This document shows, piece after piece, positions 43,900-57,964 of a stretch of 64,000 nt of DNA. The first letter of the stretch is position 1. Each line of letters starts with the position of its first letter. The notes beneath the pieces were generated by a model. The model was not told the DNA's origin. It saw only the letters and a program-made list of their open reading frames with translations, and did not search any database. Source of the DNA: Hymenopellis radicata (Eukaryota; Basidiomycota; Agaricomycetes; Agaricales; Physalacriaceae); assembly GCA_015501595.1 (NCBI GenBank), contig JADNRX010000153.1, positions 58,129 through 122,128 of the forward strand, written 5' to 3'. Made by a program: the position numbers and the translations under genes.

Positions 43900-46800
43900 G
43901 CGCGCGTGGCCTCGCCGGCCAGGCTTGATCTCAGTCGAAAAGTGCGTTTTTCTCCTCTTTTTCGCGCCATTTGTGGAGCTAATTTCAATCCAGATAGCCT
44001 GTCAATCGCCGTCTCAATGGTAGGAGTCTTCCCTTCTCAACAGCGTAAATATCAAACTCATTCACTCGGACAGGTGCATCACACGGGCAGCGGTGGCTTC
44101 GCCACCGCCATTCAGCATCCTTCAAAACGACCCGTTGCCATGGAAACGAAGTGGTCGCACTCAAGCAGCGTCGGCTGTCCTCGCCGGACCGGCTTCTGGT
44201 CCTGGAGAAAAGGTGTATTTAGTTCAATTTGCGCCTCATCATTTCTAACCAGTTTTAATTAGATCTGAGTTACTGCGACATTGAATCGGTACGTTTCGCT
44301 GTGTATTCCCTGGTATCTAGTTCTCATCGCTTTCTATTAGTCGGGGCGGCTTCGCCGCCCCCTCACACGCTCCAACAAGTCGACTACCAACGCCACGCCT
44401 CAGGAACATGCGGCTTGGACCACTACAGCGTGTATTGGCCTCGCCGGCCCGGCTTTTTTTTCTGAAAAAAGGTGTGAATTCTTGATTTAAACGTCCCATT
44501 AAATTCAGACCTTTTCCGTCAGTTCAACTCCCGTGTTACCATCAAATTCAACGCGAATTCCTTTGGTGCGGCAACTTGTCACCCTTTTGCCGATCTGGAT
44601 CTTGCTGGATTCGGGTTTCTGGACGAATTGGGACATTTTGACGGTGAAGTGCTCCAGTACGTTACCTTGTTCTTCCAAAATTGCCGTGCTAACGTGTTAT
44701 TTCTAGCGCCATTGTGTCGTCTTCAACGCGGTGAACAGCGGCACTTCCGCCGCTGCGCTCGCGCTCCGCGCCGTTCACTCCTGGGATAGTGACGTCTCAG
44801 CAATATCAACGCCACAGTTCTATACAATCTCGCCCGCGACCGAGATGCTGGTGCCCACGGATATTCTCTTCAAGACCTTGCTCATTATCTTCGGTGTCGT
44901 TCCACCCGTTGTTCGCTACGCCCACATTAACCTTCTCAACCGCCCAAGACCCTAGGATTTCCAACGTGGTTCTACAACCATCAGCCCAGCCTTCGGTTAA
45001 TTTCGCCGCTGATGGCGATTTCGATCTCACGGAGCTCGGGTTTATCATCGCTTTAGGACATGTTGGTGACGAGGTACGTTATTTTGCTTTAGTGCAGTTT
45101 TCAGGCTAATTTCGTGGGACAGCATCGCGATATTAGTACAATCGCAGTGAGCAGCGGCGCTACCGCCGCTGCGCTCGCGCTGCGAGCTTCTCACTGCTGG
45201 TATCAAGACGTCTCCGGGAATATCAACGCCACACTCGAATTAGTCTCGCCGGACCTGGATGCTGGTGCCCATGGATAGTCGTTCAAGATATTGCTCGCTA
45301 TCTCTGGCGTCTTCCCACCCCGTCGCTCGCTACGCTCACGTACCGCTGCCCTATTGTACTTTCTCATCCGGTTCGGAACCCAATGCGAACACTGCGACCA
45401 TCAGCCCAGCCTTCGGCTAAATTCGGCGCTGATGGCGATCTGGATCTCATGGAGCTCGGGTTTATGCACGCTTTAGGACATCTTGGTCACGAATTCGCGG
45501 AGGTACGTTAGTTTGCATTTAGTTGCGTTTTCTTCGCTAATTTCGTGGGACAGGCGTCTGGATATCAGTTCAATCGCAGTGAGCAGCGGTGCTACCACCG
45601 CTGCGCTCGCGCTGCGAGCTTCTCACTGCGAAGATAACGACATCTCTTTTGGGAGCTCTATGCTACACTTGGAGCTATGGTATCAAGGACTCGAGAGCCA
45701 TGCACCACGTACGCTCTTCCCGTCAGGTTCGTGCTTCAACTATTCTCTCGATCATTTCACGGAGCTAATCAATCTACAGTTCGTATCAACGGCGAATTTA
45801 CCTCGTGCATTTCGTCCTGGATCCTTGCGCTCTGTTTTCCCCTCGACTGACGACTTGTCCAGGACTGTCGCGACGTTCTTGATGGCTTGAGCCTCGTACT
45901 GGTGAATGTCGTTGCACCGGAGGTCGTTCTTGGAGCTCATGGACACCGTCGCGACTTGGAAGCGTGCAGGTACGTACTTTCCGCTTCTGGACCATGTTTC
46001 ATATGGAACTAACTCGTTCGTAGTTCCTGATATCGAAGGAGATTCCGCCGCTCTCACCCTTTCATTCGGTTGGGTGAATTTCAACTGAGGCCATCGCGGG
46101 CATGGAGTGTAGATATGTAGGAAATAGTCGAATACGTAGAGTAGACCCCCATGTTGTAGATTACCTTGCAATTCAACTTGATTATAAACTCTTGCTGCAA
46201 TCTGTAATATGACCGATGTCGTTTACCGTAGCCTTGAAAAGTGTTATTTACATAGTGTACAAATCTGTATTCTGAAGAATAGCATGTCTTTAAAGCACGA
46301 TAAGACGTCCTAAAGACCATGCGGAGTATTGTATGAGATGCCTCTATAACATGGTAAGTACCCAAAGTTGGACCAAAAGACAGGTAGTAAGTTATACCAC
46401 CTGTCGACACTTACGGAGAAGTGGGAATGTCCGAAACGTCCACTGAAAACATCTCGCTACGACGCCGTAAGATGGGCCTAAGAATTAGCAGAAGTGATCA
46501 AAGTACCCTGAACATGATGTCCGTCGGGTCGCCAGGTCCATTAGACGTATTCCAAGCAGGGAATTCGTTCCGCACGCTCAGCGGGTGGGCCGAGTCCTCA
46601 CATTCTGTCTGGACGTCCAATTTGCTCGGAAGTAGCGGCAAAATATCGTGATCAAGTGTCAACATGCGGATAGGGTAGGCCCAAGTGATCGGTTCAACTT
46701 GAACTTGAACCACGACTTGCCCGATTTCAAAACGGTTACACTAGCTCACCCTCTTGCATTCCCGCTCTCCCGTAGCTCTCTCAGACCTTAATTCACTTGG

Positions 46801-49800
46801 CGACGACTCTATGCTGTGCGTACGTCAGGCGAAATTCCGATGTCCTTGCGGACCTGCGAACGCGTTCTGAAGCTGGGTTTTCGCGTCAGAGCCTCAGCGA
46901 GATGCCTAGGACCCTGCACATCGATAGCACGAGGATTTCCGGAACCCTGTGACGTATCTGGGGCACCGACAATCTTATCTCGTCCGCCATGGATCTGGGG
47001 AAATGACGCCAGTGGTTGTCTTCCTCCTCCGTCCCTCTGAGACTTTTGCGTAAAACTCGTTTCCCGCTTGACTGTGTTATATCTGACTGCTGTATTAGGT
47101 GTATGTACCCTGAATATACTGTCTGCGAGTCTCTTTCCGCTTGTGCACGAATTCAATTCAACGTTAACGCGCGATTCGCGCAGTGTGCAACCAGTTTGAC
47201 GGAAAAGGTTTGTACCTTTTCCGTGTTCCAACGGCTTCTTTTCTCGCTGACTGATGTGACATGATAGTTTAACGTACACGGAGCCTTTCTCCGTTCCCAA
47301 TGGGTGTAATTGGCAACGCGACGCGTTGCAGTGAAAAAACACTCAGTAAGTTTTCTTTTATCTCCGGGTCTGGGCGCCCATCATGACTCACATCACCTGT
47401 GCAGGGGTAGACCCTGCACCTAATTCCAGCGCTTTGGTTGCTGGAAGCTTGAGTCGAGTACGGGAAAGTCGCCACGGTGCATTTGTGAGGAGGAGGTAAG
47501 TTTCATTCGGTTTGGCTCTACTACTGTGGCTATGGTCTCACTAGACGCTGCTCTCAAGATTAATTGAAAGTATTTAATCATTCTTTTAGCTGTGCTGTTG
47601 CCAGGGCGGCGAATAGCGAATCAACGAGATTGCGTGGCGGCACAATCTGCGCCCAATATTCATCTATTCTCGTCCCACCCGACGGTCGCGCAGAACCGAA
47701 ACCGAATGTATTGATTGATGTACGTATTCTGCGGAGTTCAGAATGCTGGAGTAGTGAATAAAAGGCGACGGGAATCCTCCAATACCCATCATCACTTCTC
47801 CCATTCTTCCCTCTCTCGTTCTTTCCCGGTTTGTTCTCCATCGTCTTGTCTGGTTGCTCCCATAGGCTCACCCATCTTCAGACTGTATCTCTCATCGTCT
47901 GCGCCGCCGTTGTCGTCGCCAACGCCTTACCGACGCGCTTAAAACATGACGGTCACGTTGATGTGACCGGTATGTCTCCTTCCTCTTACCATCATCGTCG
48001 TTTTGTCCACTCACTACCGCCTTCCCTCAGCGCCTCTTTGGTTGGCATTCACTGCTGCGGTATGTCTCCTTTGTTAGCTTTCTCCTTGACCACCTCGCTG
48101 ACGACTTTTCTAGATTTTTCTGCCCACTGTCTACCGCAATGAGCATGACTTTTTCGCGCTTAGAGTGCTCGGGCTTCACATCCTCTTGTGTCTCGCTCGG
48201 TACGTCGTTGTTCTGGCTGCGCATAGCCATAATTTACTCACCGCGTTTGGCTAGACATCGAGTAGGCCGTCGGGGCCTTGCTTTCAACTTGGATGGTTCG
48301 TCCTGCTCCTCCTTCTTATCCTGCCCGATTCCTAACCTCGACTCTAGACATGGACCAACCCGCCGTGGACTCGACCTCGGGACTACGTCCTTGGATGACC
48401 TTGCCCGCCAGTCACCGCAGTTTATCCGGGGACTAGCGCCGACGACCTTAAGTCGTAAGTAGCTCATGTCCATTCATTTGTCAAGCTCTCACTGACACTT
48501 CCAACAGACTCTAGGATAATGCACGACTCGTCTACGTTGTTCGGGGGCGTTGTCTTCGTGACGCGTCCTGTACCATTTGGCTTCGCGCCGGTGGGAGCGA
48601 CGCTGCTCTGGATAGAGGACAACAAAGCGCCGCCCTTCCTTTGACACCACACTCAGCGTCGCCTACACTGGTGTCTTCAACAATACTACCGTCGTCTCAG
48701 ACTTGATACATCGTTTCAGTCGCTGACGGCGGTGTGTTTGACCCTTGGGTCTTTATGGAGTTTTGTCCTATTAACACACGGTCTTGCATGGTATGTCCTG
48801 TCACATCCAGTGTAATGCCAAACTGATCGTTGAAATTCCAAAGGCGTACGCGTCGCTAACGTGTCGGACGGACGACTACAAGATGAACCAATGGGTTGAC
48901 CCAGTAAGCCGACTTCCTTCTTTTGGCGGTCTTAACTAACTCGGTGAGATAGGTAGGTCCAAGTGGACGACTGCTTTGGCCCGACACCACGACTGAATGA
49001 TTTCAGTATAGCCGCCGCCTCTTTCATCGTTGGTCTTCGGTAAGTTTACCAAAGTTGTCGTGAATCTCCTCGTACTAACGGCAAATTTTAGACATCTGGG
49101 ACTCCATTTAGGAGTCAGCGACAACAATACCTCGCCCAGTGAGCCTCGTCTCTGTCTGGACTAGCCGTGTATCTCTGCGGATCGTCCGACGTCGCTCCGC
49201 CATGATGTTGGGTGCGACGTCAGGATTCTGAATCCCGACAAAGAGGACAACCCCTGCTTTCGATGGATGACGGGTTCAAGGACGTCTGCGTGCGGCTAGG
49301 ACATCGCTGTCAAGCTCGTACGAAGGTGAGGTCACGAATTTGGACCATTTCTTTTGAGGCTGATCTCGGACTTTAGATGAAGTGGAAGCGTATCGAGTGA
49401 CGGGAATACAAGGAACGCTGCTAGGAGGTGTAGACTCTGTCGTGCGTACGCCCTGGTACGTGCGCTACATCCGCCAGACGTGGCGCGATTCGTGAGCGCG
49501 AGGTCGGGATGATCCTCGACTTGGAGGTGGATGAGAGTACACCCTCTCGCACGGCGCTGAGACCCGTCGCCCTCTCGTCAGGCCATGGTGAGCTTTTGTC
49601 TTGCCAGCCTGTTCTTACCAATTGACCTCTCCACTTTAGACCTGTATTTCGGCGAGTGTTACGTCGGAATGCACATGTTCGTTCGAAGGACGACAACTTT
49701 GCCAAGTCCTGGGTAAGTGTTGGCACAACGCCCGTTAACCTTGTTCATACTAACCTTGTCATCTCACTAGGATTTGACTGAAGTTACACGGGGCACGGTT

Positions 49801-50900
49801 AGCTATGTATCCCGCGCGTGCTGCATCGACTCGACTCGGTGGCATTAGCCGGTTCCTTCATGTATGATGTAGTCTACGTAGAAGTATTACACTGTATCTC
49901 TCAGAGTTTCGTTCAGTTTCCAAGTAAGCCGTCTCTTCTTTTCTCAAGTTTACCTCATTCTGACGAACATGCGCAGTATACAGGTTGAGACCTTCGTTCT
50001 CCATAAGTCTGAGTTTCTACCTAAGCCTCTGATGTCGTCCTTTAGACGACCATGAGCGAGAGAAGGAGGTTTTATCGTTGACCTTTGGGAACACGCCTCG
50101 ACCTCGTCCGTAAGTCTGCGCGCGGGTCGAACCCATCATCATGCCGTAGTGTTAGGTGGGCGCACGCGACTGCGATATCTCTTCTTCTTTCAACAGAAAT
50201 CCTGGGTTTGTCGATCTCCAGGAACATCCGCTCATCCCCATCGATTTTAAGGACCCGAACAACGATTCCACCTTCACATGATGAGATGCTTCATATTAAC
50301 GCCCTGTATACGAGCAACTTGCGCGCCTGACCTGTTCTTCTCTGCCAGTGAGTGAGATTATCACGATCGATAATATATCTCCACCATCGTCGACTCTTAG
50401 ATGAAATTCTGTCGACCGCGACAGCGCGTCAGGTGGGTAGGATGCATCAGAAGCGACAGAACGGGTTTTCATCATTTGCCTCCATACAGACAGAGCTTTG
50501 CTCGACCAGAGTACGTATTCTCGTCGGTGCGGTTCCAATCTTTGAAGATCATCATCATGCCGTTGTGATAGGTGGGCGTCCGCGACTGCGATATCTTCTC
50601 AATTGCCGGCTGAGACGTTTCCAGGTCATCTGCGGGTACTGTGTAGCCAGGACGCCGTATGTACAGCCGGCATTCACTCAGCAATGTACGTTAGACTCCA
50701 GACTCCGAGCCGAGGTCAAAGTCAGAGCACCAGTAAGGCGCGAATCTGTGGACCTTAGTAGCCTGCGACGAATACAACTCTGCGCTTACAATTATAATCG
50801 GGTACAATTGCAGCGCGTCTAAAGTAAGTCCCAAAACACCGGCAGATCAACACCCAGTAAATATATACTTTTTGTGGGATCACATTCCTGTCAAGGTCGT
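43900..50900 (+). pseudogene. Eroded multi-exon coding region of unknown family, unit 2
   Basis: Collinear with the unit 1 region. Here DLYFGECYVGMHMFVRRTTT is continuous (frame-broken in unit 1). Modules M1, M2 and M3 begin at about 44707, 45123 and 45554. A stop codon follows DLDAGAHG near 45274. An exon ending LVGIHCCG and one with SLIVCAAVVVANALP (signal-peptide- or membrane-like) are near 47885-48060. Family unknown. Confidence 0.55.
44343..44362. repeat. GC-rich hairpin, unit 2
   Basis: Same ggggcggcttcgccgcccc as in unit 1, with one extra c. Confidence 0.55.
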
Positions 50901-51874
50901 ATACCATCCGCACAAATCTGATACGGGGCCTACTTTCCCTGTAGATGAAGCAGCGGGGGGTTACCCCAGATTTTCCTGCCAGTGCTGTTTGAATCAATCA
51001 CCCCACATAGCGAGGAACAGGAGGATGTTGGGGTATCGGTTTCAGCGATGCAGTAATCCCGTACTTACTCGCAGTCCGTATCCTATACTATACACAGAAG
51101 CAGCGTCAATCAATGATGCCCGGGTCACCTTCACCGCCCAATTTGTGTCGAGTCTGACACTGAAAACTTCGAAGTCGCAACTAGTAAGCATCAATCAAAG
51201 ACCGTGTCCGCTCGCCGAGACGCCTAATTCATAGTTCGAGAGTCCATCTAGCACGCACCAACTTGAAGCACGTTGGACAACTTGCCGGTGATCCTCGGTG
51301 CTCGAACGTCCTCGCATGGTAGAAATCCCCAACAGTGCCTACCCCACATCATTCGTTATCTGAGAAACTTGTAGCAAGAACATCGGCACGTCTCTTCCGC
51401 GGCCGTAGTAGATAAGACGAGCCTCTTTGACGACCGTGTCCTGCCCCGGCGGTTAGAATCTTCCACATCAAAACAATCAGACAAAATTAGCCACGACGCA
51501 CCTGCACAGATACGCAGACGTTCATCCGAGACCAGCGAAAAAGACGGTCCATTCCAGCGGGAAACACGCTACGACTCCACCTAGTATCGTACTGTGGCGT
51601 CCATGTACCTCGGATCCTCGGACCCTCACCCAAAAGTAAAGCCAAACCCAGTAACATGTTCCACATTAACTATTTACTAATGCCAAATGAAAATAATCGT
51701 ACAAGTAAGCTGCTGATGGATGCTGATGCTAAAGACCGAAAGCAAAAAGAAAGAGAGAAAAAACGATATAAACAAGTACTCGTACAGTAAAAACACACAA
51801 ACGATAACCCATTACATTAGACCGATTTGCAAGTCCAAGTTTCGTAAGCCATAACCAGTAGAGAACGAGAGGAA
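50901..51874. other. Non-coding part of unit 2 before the DUF3295-type gene
   Basis: No coding sequence is recognised. It differs from unit 1 by numerous small indels between 50.9 and 51.6 kb, then becomes nearly identical. Confidence 0.35.
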
Positions 51875-54640
51875 TCACTGCGGATGATAATCCGCCGCCC
51901 AGCTCTTATTACGCATCAGATTCACCCGCCGAATCTCATCGCGCGCCTCCTCGCGCTCCTGCTCAACCCTAATACCCCCATCCACGGGCGCCGTCTTCTC
52001 CGTGAGCTTCACCACGCTGGGTATGGTCGAGATGGCAGTGCTGCTCTTGTTCCGCCTCGGCGGCGGCATGAGCTGCTTATCCATCTTCCGCTGCCACAGC
52101 AGATTCGTGCGCACGCTCTCCGACATTTCTGTCCGCAGCATCCACTGCCGCGTGGTGCGCGGCGACACGGGGATCGCAGCGACCGGGAGATTGTACGGGA
52201 ATGTCGGCACAGCGACAGGCTCTGTCATCGTGCGCTCCAGCGCAGCGGCCGCAGGCGCAACAGGACGTTCCGCAGGCACGGTGGGCTGTACCCTCGATAC
52301 GACCTTACGCTCCACATGAGGCGGCCGTATCGGCGCAACCTTGTTGGCATTTGCGTTCGCTCCTCCGCCACGCATGTTCCCGAAGATAGCCTTTAGCTTC
52401 TCCTGGGCGACCGAGTTGGACACATTCAACGAGTTGTCCTCGCCATCGGTCTCGTCTTCCATCTCCTCTTCGTTGGGGCGAGCTTTCGGTCGATAATCGC
52501 CGGGCTTGATCGCACCACCGTTCCTCACGCTTCCCACATGTACCTGTGCGGCCACAGGCAGTGCTGCAGCGCTCTGGCTGGGATGCAACTGGGGTGCGCG
52601 CGGCCGAGGTTTCTCCGTCAGATCCCCACTCGAATAGCCCCGTCGATACACGTCGGGTAAAGCCTGCGGATCTGGATGCATGAGCTGGCTCAAGAGACCA
52701 GAATTCGTCCGCGATAAGTTTGAATAGCTCCGCTTCGGCAACTTGTTGAAAGTAAACGTCTCCGTCTGGCGCTCGGCTTCCTCGAACGCGTGATGGAGCT
52801 CGTCCATTCGCAGATGCTTCTGCATGTCGGCGGGCATCTGCCGTCGATTCCTCGTAGTCCGATGATTTATTGGCGGCGGAGGTGGCGGTGGGGGAGAATG
52901 TGACCGAGCTTTTGGTCGAGTCTAAAGCCATGTGAATACGATATTCGAGCGTGTAAAAATATTGCTCTTACCGAAGGTGGAAGCACGACTTCGTCCTCGA
53001 CCTCGTCGGCCTCTTCGGCAGAGGTCCAATCATCGTCGTCGTCTCCATCTTCCTCCTCTTCGTCAGAGGATAATAATTCAAACGGTCGTCCAGTCCTCGT
53101 TAAATGCTGCTTCTGTTTTTCCTTCTCCTTGCCTTTAAGACTAGGAGGCGCAGGAGGTTTCGACGGGGGTGCAGGTGTGACGCCGTTCGGATGCGGCTTG
53201 GGCGAGGGCTGCTTGCTATTCCGACTGGAAGAAGCCTTGGACGACTCGCTCTTGGTAGGACTGCCGCGATGTACCGGGCGCCTTTCAAGGTGCTCTGCAT
53301 ACGCATGGCTGCCTTTTGAGACGCCAGTGCCTGCAAGTTGGGCGCAGAGGGCAAAAGATCCCGAGTGCGAGTCTTGGTGGCTGCCGCCGAAGAAGTTGAA
53401 GCCTTGGGCGGACTCAGCGCACGGTTGAGACCAAAAGCAGTGCGAGTGAGTTCGGGATGGGAGGAACGGGAAGGCTGCAGTGTATCATTCTGTGCCTCCT
53501 CGGTAAAGTCGAAAATCACGGTGTCCTGTGTGGGCAGACGTCCCGTAGATGCCGTCCGTCGTAAAAGGCCCTCCTGCAACTTGACGCGTTCGAGCTCCTT
53601 CAATCTCTCGACTTCTCTCAATTTCTGCAACTCCTTCTCGTGCTCCTCTCGCCGCTTATCCTCCTGTTCTCTCTCTTTACGTCTCTGCCTCTCAAGCTCC
53701 ATTTCTCTCTCCCAAGTAATCAGCTTTTGTCGCTCTTCCTGCTCTCGCCTGTGTTTAATCTCCAAATCGTGCTCTAATCGTTGCTGCTCTGCCAGAGCCC
53801 GATCTTCCGCCTCGAGCGACTCGCGATCCTTGACAGATGGCATGCGGGCATGAGTCGCCACTTTTTGAACGCGGTACCTGCAGGTCTCGACCATTCCTAG
53901 CAATGGATTGCGAGACCTTGTCTGCGTCGTAGAGGGCAACAGGAAGGGTCTCTGTGCGACAGAGAGACGGTGGAATGTCGGCCGGAGGAATGTCGGCCGT
54001 GGTGGTAGACGAGGAAGGCTGGGTTTCCTCTGGTGAATTATCTGTGCTATTCGAGGACGACGTTGAGGAGCCGGACGACGTGCTGGACGACGATGGTGAT
54101 CCAGCGAAAAATTTAACATCGGATGGCCTGAGCGAGGCAGTAGCAGGCATAGGTAAGGTCTGACGGACTACAGTGGATCTCTGGTAAGATCGTGGTGGGG
54201 GAGGGGAGAGACAGAGGAATGATTAGGTAATCGACCTGCAGTTGCAGGTGGAAGCACGGGAGTCGCAGGGGGAGTAGGATGAGGCGTTAGATTTGGGGTC
54301 GGATTAACCACGACGACACGTGGGGGATCGGAGTCGGCCGCGGTGCGTCGGGACGGCGATCGCTGAGGGGTATCTGTGGCTGTGTATATCGCAATGGACA
54401 CTGGCTCTGTCGTCGGGGTCGGTAGATGGGACCGCGGCTGTAGGGTAATAGCCTGTAGACTGATCTCGTCAATGACCTTGCCAATGTGGTGTGTTCGCGA
54501 CGTTGGGCCCGCTGCGATGAAAGAATTAGCGTGCTCACTGTCGCCGACGTCGTGCAGACTTACCCTGCGGGTGGGAGCCAGTAAATGTCGCGGGTGCCGT
54601 TCCATCCGCTGGCGACTCCGGGGTCAGCGGGCGGTACGTC
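51875..54640 (-). pseudogene. DUF3295-type fungal protein gene, copy 2 (two frame breaks)
   Basis: Same gene as copy 1. The 3' part is intact: an exon ending at 52921 with a 50-nt intron (52922-52971) continues in frame with the acidic region DDDDDWTSAEEADEVEDEVV. The C-terminal block TTRQWMLRTEMSESVRTNLL reads through to the stop at 51875. Two breaks remain: a 10-bp loss near 53275 (between LKGA and SPTKSES) and a 10-bp gain near 53880 (inserted agacctgcag on the minus strand) within the segment read as YRVQKVATHARMPSV in copy 1. The first-intron homologue is 54512-54563. Neither copy is fully open, yet each is intact where the other is broken. Confidence 0.75.
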
Positions 54641-54649
54641 TCTCCTTCT

Positions 54650-54960
54650 CTTCGTGGGTGGGGTGTCGGGTGAGGAGATGTCTTCTGTGGGTCGTGTCTT
54701 CTCGAGTGGTCTATCCTGTGGCTGTGCTTAGTCGAGGTGTCTCCTCTTCGTGTGTCTTCTCCTCATGGGTATCATGTCGTCTTCCTGGGCGGGTCCTTCG
54801 CGCATGCGTCGTGCGGCCGTGCTTAGCCTCTTCGTGGGTGGGCCTTCTTCGGGTGTGCTGTCTCTCATGTGACTGGGTGTGTCTCCTCTTCGTGTTTCTT
54901 CGTGCATCTCCTCCGCGTGCGTCTCCTCTTCGCGTGTGCGTCCTGCTCTCTTCGCAGACA
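54650..54960. repeat. Low-complexity tract, unit 2
   Basis: Counterpart of 41036-41345, with one extra short cttcgtgtttcttcgtg insertion. Confidence 0.6.
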
Positions 54961-57381
54961 TGGTGGTGGGAGATAACGTGTGTACTGTGGCTGTGCGATG
55001 TGGCTGTGCTGACGTCTTCTTCGCGCCTCTTCTTCATTGCGTCTTCGCTTGCGGGTCAATTTCAGAGGAGTTTTCTGTATTTCGCAGGCAAATCGATGTA
55101 TTCTGTAGCAGAGTAGTCCTAATATAGTAATTACAAGCTACTCTCAATAAATCGCAAGTACCATCATAGTGCCCTGCTAAGTCGAGCTGGTCTTCTCGGC
55201 CGAGATCCAAACCGGAAGAGGTCCGTTACCCAGGCATGGGGCTGGTGAGTGCAGCATCAGATCTCTCACGGCTAGAATTTTAAAAAAAGGTGTCTCGGAT
55301 GCTGATTGCGCTACTCCAAGGAGGGCGGGCAGGAAACCAAGCTAAACACCACCTGCGCGCAAGATCGGTTCGGATGGAGGCAAAATGACCCCCACCATCC
55401 CATATCTGGCTCGCACAGGCCCCGTCTTGGGCAGCCGAAGCTGTGGTGTTTGCCCCAGCACACACGGACAGCTAAATGGTTGAATAAGTGATTTTTACGC
55501 GAGTCCCTGCCACGTACCGTGCTGCCGTCGAATTCGTAGCACTTAAGCCCGCGAATCGAGGCAGTCACAACCTAGAATTAGCAGAACGCGCATACCGGGA
55601 ATCGAACCACAGCACTCTACCAGACGTCTACAGGATTAACACGTTAGATGAGGGTGACGGAACGAGGAACGACACTGACCCGATTGTGGACTTCAACACC
55701 AAAGTTGACGGAACCGAGCGGGGTGACGAGAGCATACCCGGAGCGTCATCACAGACAGTCGAGAGCAGGATAAGACAAGCGAGCTAGACGAACATCAAGT
55801 CAGATGACGGTGGCGGTAAAAGGCAAGAGGCACTTACTCGATTGGATCACAGTCAAGAGAACTCCAAGGAGTCGACGTGAGAGAACAGTCAAGGTAATGT
55901 ACAGGAAGAGAACAGAGGTCGAGCATAACGACAGCATAACGGCAAGAGGGAAAGACGGGTGATGGGAATGAACAGGAATTCTCGACGTCTTTATACCTCT
56001 GGAGATTAAAGTTTCATATAGTGGGCGCGCGCCTGGACCCGAGATCACTAAGCCAGTGACTCATACGCAGTATGGGCGCGCCGTCGCATCACAACTGCAT
56101 AATGTGGCCAAAGTTATATTCCGAGTGATTTCATCCTCCCGTGGTGTAGTTCAACGCGGACTGTCATTACAATTCGATAGATACACAGAACATCATTCTA
56201 GCGAGTTCAGAGAGTACTGTAGCTTGAAAACAAGAAGGAGCAATTAGCCGTTGGTCCCGTAAACTGCAGGGCGGTTTTCGTAACTGATGCTACGAATATT
56301 GCAGAATGACGGCACTCACTTCAACTCGGTCTATACACATTCAGAAAGCTTGGGCGTAATGTGTATACAACTGCAAGGCAAAGTAAACAGCAATATTCAG
56401 AAATTACAGAGAAGAATTTACCGTCCCATCGAGTGCGCCACGAAAAGATTTCAAGATGCCAAGCGTGTGTGTCAAGGCAACGATCGGAGCGAAAATAGCT
56501 CTTACACACGGAACTTTTCATCCGGCGGGGACCTGAATTCGTTCTGTGGACGAACGTCAGTTTGTAGAGTCCCCATTCTTCCTTTCCCTCTTACCGTCAC
56601 CTCCGCGTACGACATCAACGCTCGAAACGCGTAAATTCTGCCATAAGCTCGTCTTCGCCTTCAGCCTGCTCGTCCGCTGAATTTCTATCGTCTCAGCGCA
56701 TTCCGGAAAGATGAGCAAGTTTTTTGTATCCGCTGGCGTCGTTCTAGAGCTGATGAATCAACAGGCATCGCCCGTGAGTCCGCCCGGCGCCGTTCGCATG
56801 TAATCCGTCGACCAGCTAAGCAGGAATAGTACCTGGTCTGAGAGCAAGTGCTCAATTCGTCGAGATAGGTCGCCACAGGTTCGCCATGGGGAAACAAGGT
56901 GTGTAGAGTTAGCTATGTGATACGCGACAAGATTCTGACAGTATCCACAGTCCTAGTCGCTCAATTCGTCGAGAAATGGAGCCAGATTTGGGTGGCGGAG
57001 GACCACAACACAGAGAAAGGTGCGTTATCCGAATTGCTGGAACGATTGACAATGTTCATAGACCCAGGCTGCGAGTCAGAGTTGTTCAAATCGCCAAGAA
57101 CCGTGGTCAGAATTTGCGGGCAGTGGTCACACAAGGTGCATAGTCGATTTCGACGCGTTGTTCCAAGCTGACTCGGGCCAGGATTCAATTCATCGAGAAG
57201 TGAAGGATTTCCGGAGACGGCGCCGTCACCAAAGGCACGTCAAGATAGCCGAAGTCGGGACCCGTAGAAGCCGGCATTCAAAGGGGAGAAGGGTCGTTTT
57301 CAAGAAACGACATGACGGGCAGAGGCAAGGAGACGTCGATCATCCAAATGCGGCAGGTTGATGCTTAGCCTTCCACCATCA
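54961..57381. other. Non-coding right part of unit 2
   Basis: No gene is recognised. Nearly identical to the corresponding part of unit 1, including the tRNA-like boxes at 55598-55623. The last 200 bp lead directly into unit 3. Confidence 0.4.
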
Positions 57382-57945
57382 TCTCCTTCGGCTTGAATGC
57401 TAACTCCTTGCAGATTCGACGCGCCAGCAGCTCCCGAATCTGCGAATCTCCTTATAGTTCATCTCAAAACGCGACGAACGTGACCTTGAGGGTCTGAGCA
57501 GCGCGCGTGGCCTCGCCGGCCAGGCTTGCATCTCAGTCGAAAAGTGCGTTTTTCTCCTCTTTTTCACGCCATTCGTGGGGCTAATTTCAATCCAGATAGC
57601 CTGTCAATCGCCGTCTCAATGGCAGAAGTCTTACCTTCTCAACAACGTAAATATCAAACTCGTTCACTCGGACAGGTGCATCACACGGGCAGCGGTGGCT
57701 TCGCCACCGCCATTCAGCATCCTTCAAAACGACCCGTTGCCATGGAAACGAAGTGGTCGCACTCAGGCAGCGTCGGCTGTCCTCGCCGGACCGGCTTCTG
57801 GTCCAGGAGAAAAGGTGTATTTAGTGCAATTTGCGCCTGCATGATTTCTAACCAGTTTTAATTAGATCTGAGTTACTGCGACATTGAATCGGTACGTTTC
57901 GCTGTGTATTCCCTGGTATCTAGTTCTCATCGCTTTCTATCAGTC

Positions 57946-57964
57946 GGGGCGGCTTCGCCGCCCC
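57946..57964. repeat. GC-rich hairpin, unit 3
   Basis: Same ggggcggcttcgccgcccc as in units 1 and 2. Confidence 0.6.

Larger units (their letters stand above)
43780..57381. repeat. Tandem segmental duplication, unit 2 (~13,602 bp)
   Basis: Full-length second copy of the unit, collinear with unit 1 throughout. In the left 7 kb it shares several indels with unit 3 against unit 1 (for example cggcgagtg, where unit 1 has cggccgagtg; and gacgggttcaaggacgtctgcgtg). Confidence 0.95.

Noticed and set aside
53338..53853. 171-codon plus-strand frame opposite the coiled-coil part of the DUF3295-type gene
   Set aside because: Ser/Cys/Leu-rich antisense of Glu/Arg-rich codons; the minus strand carries the family hallmarks.
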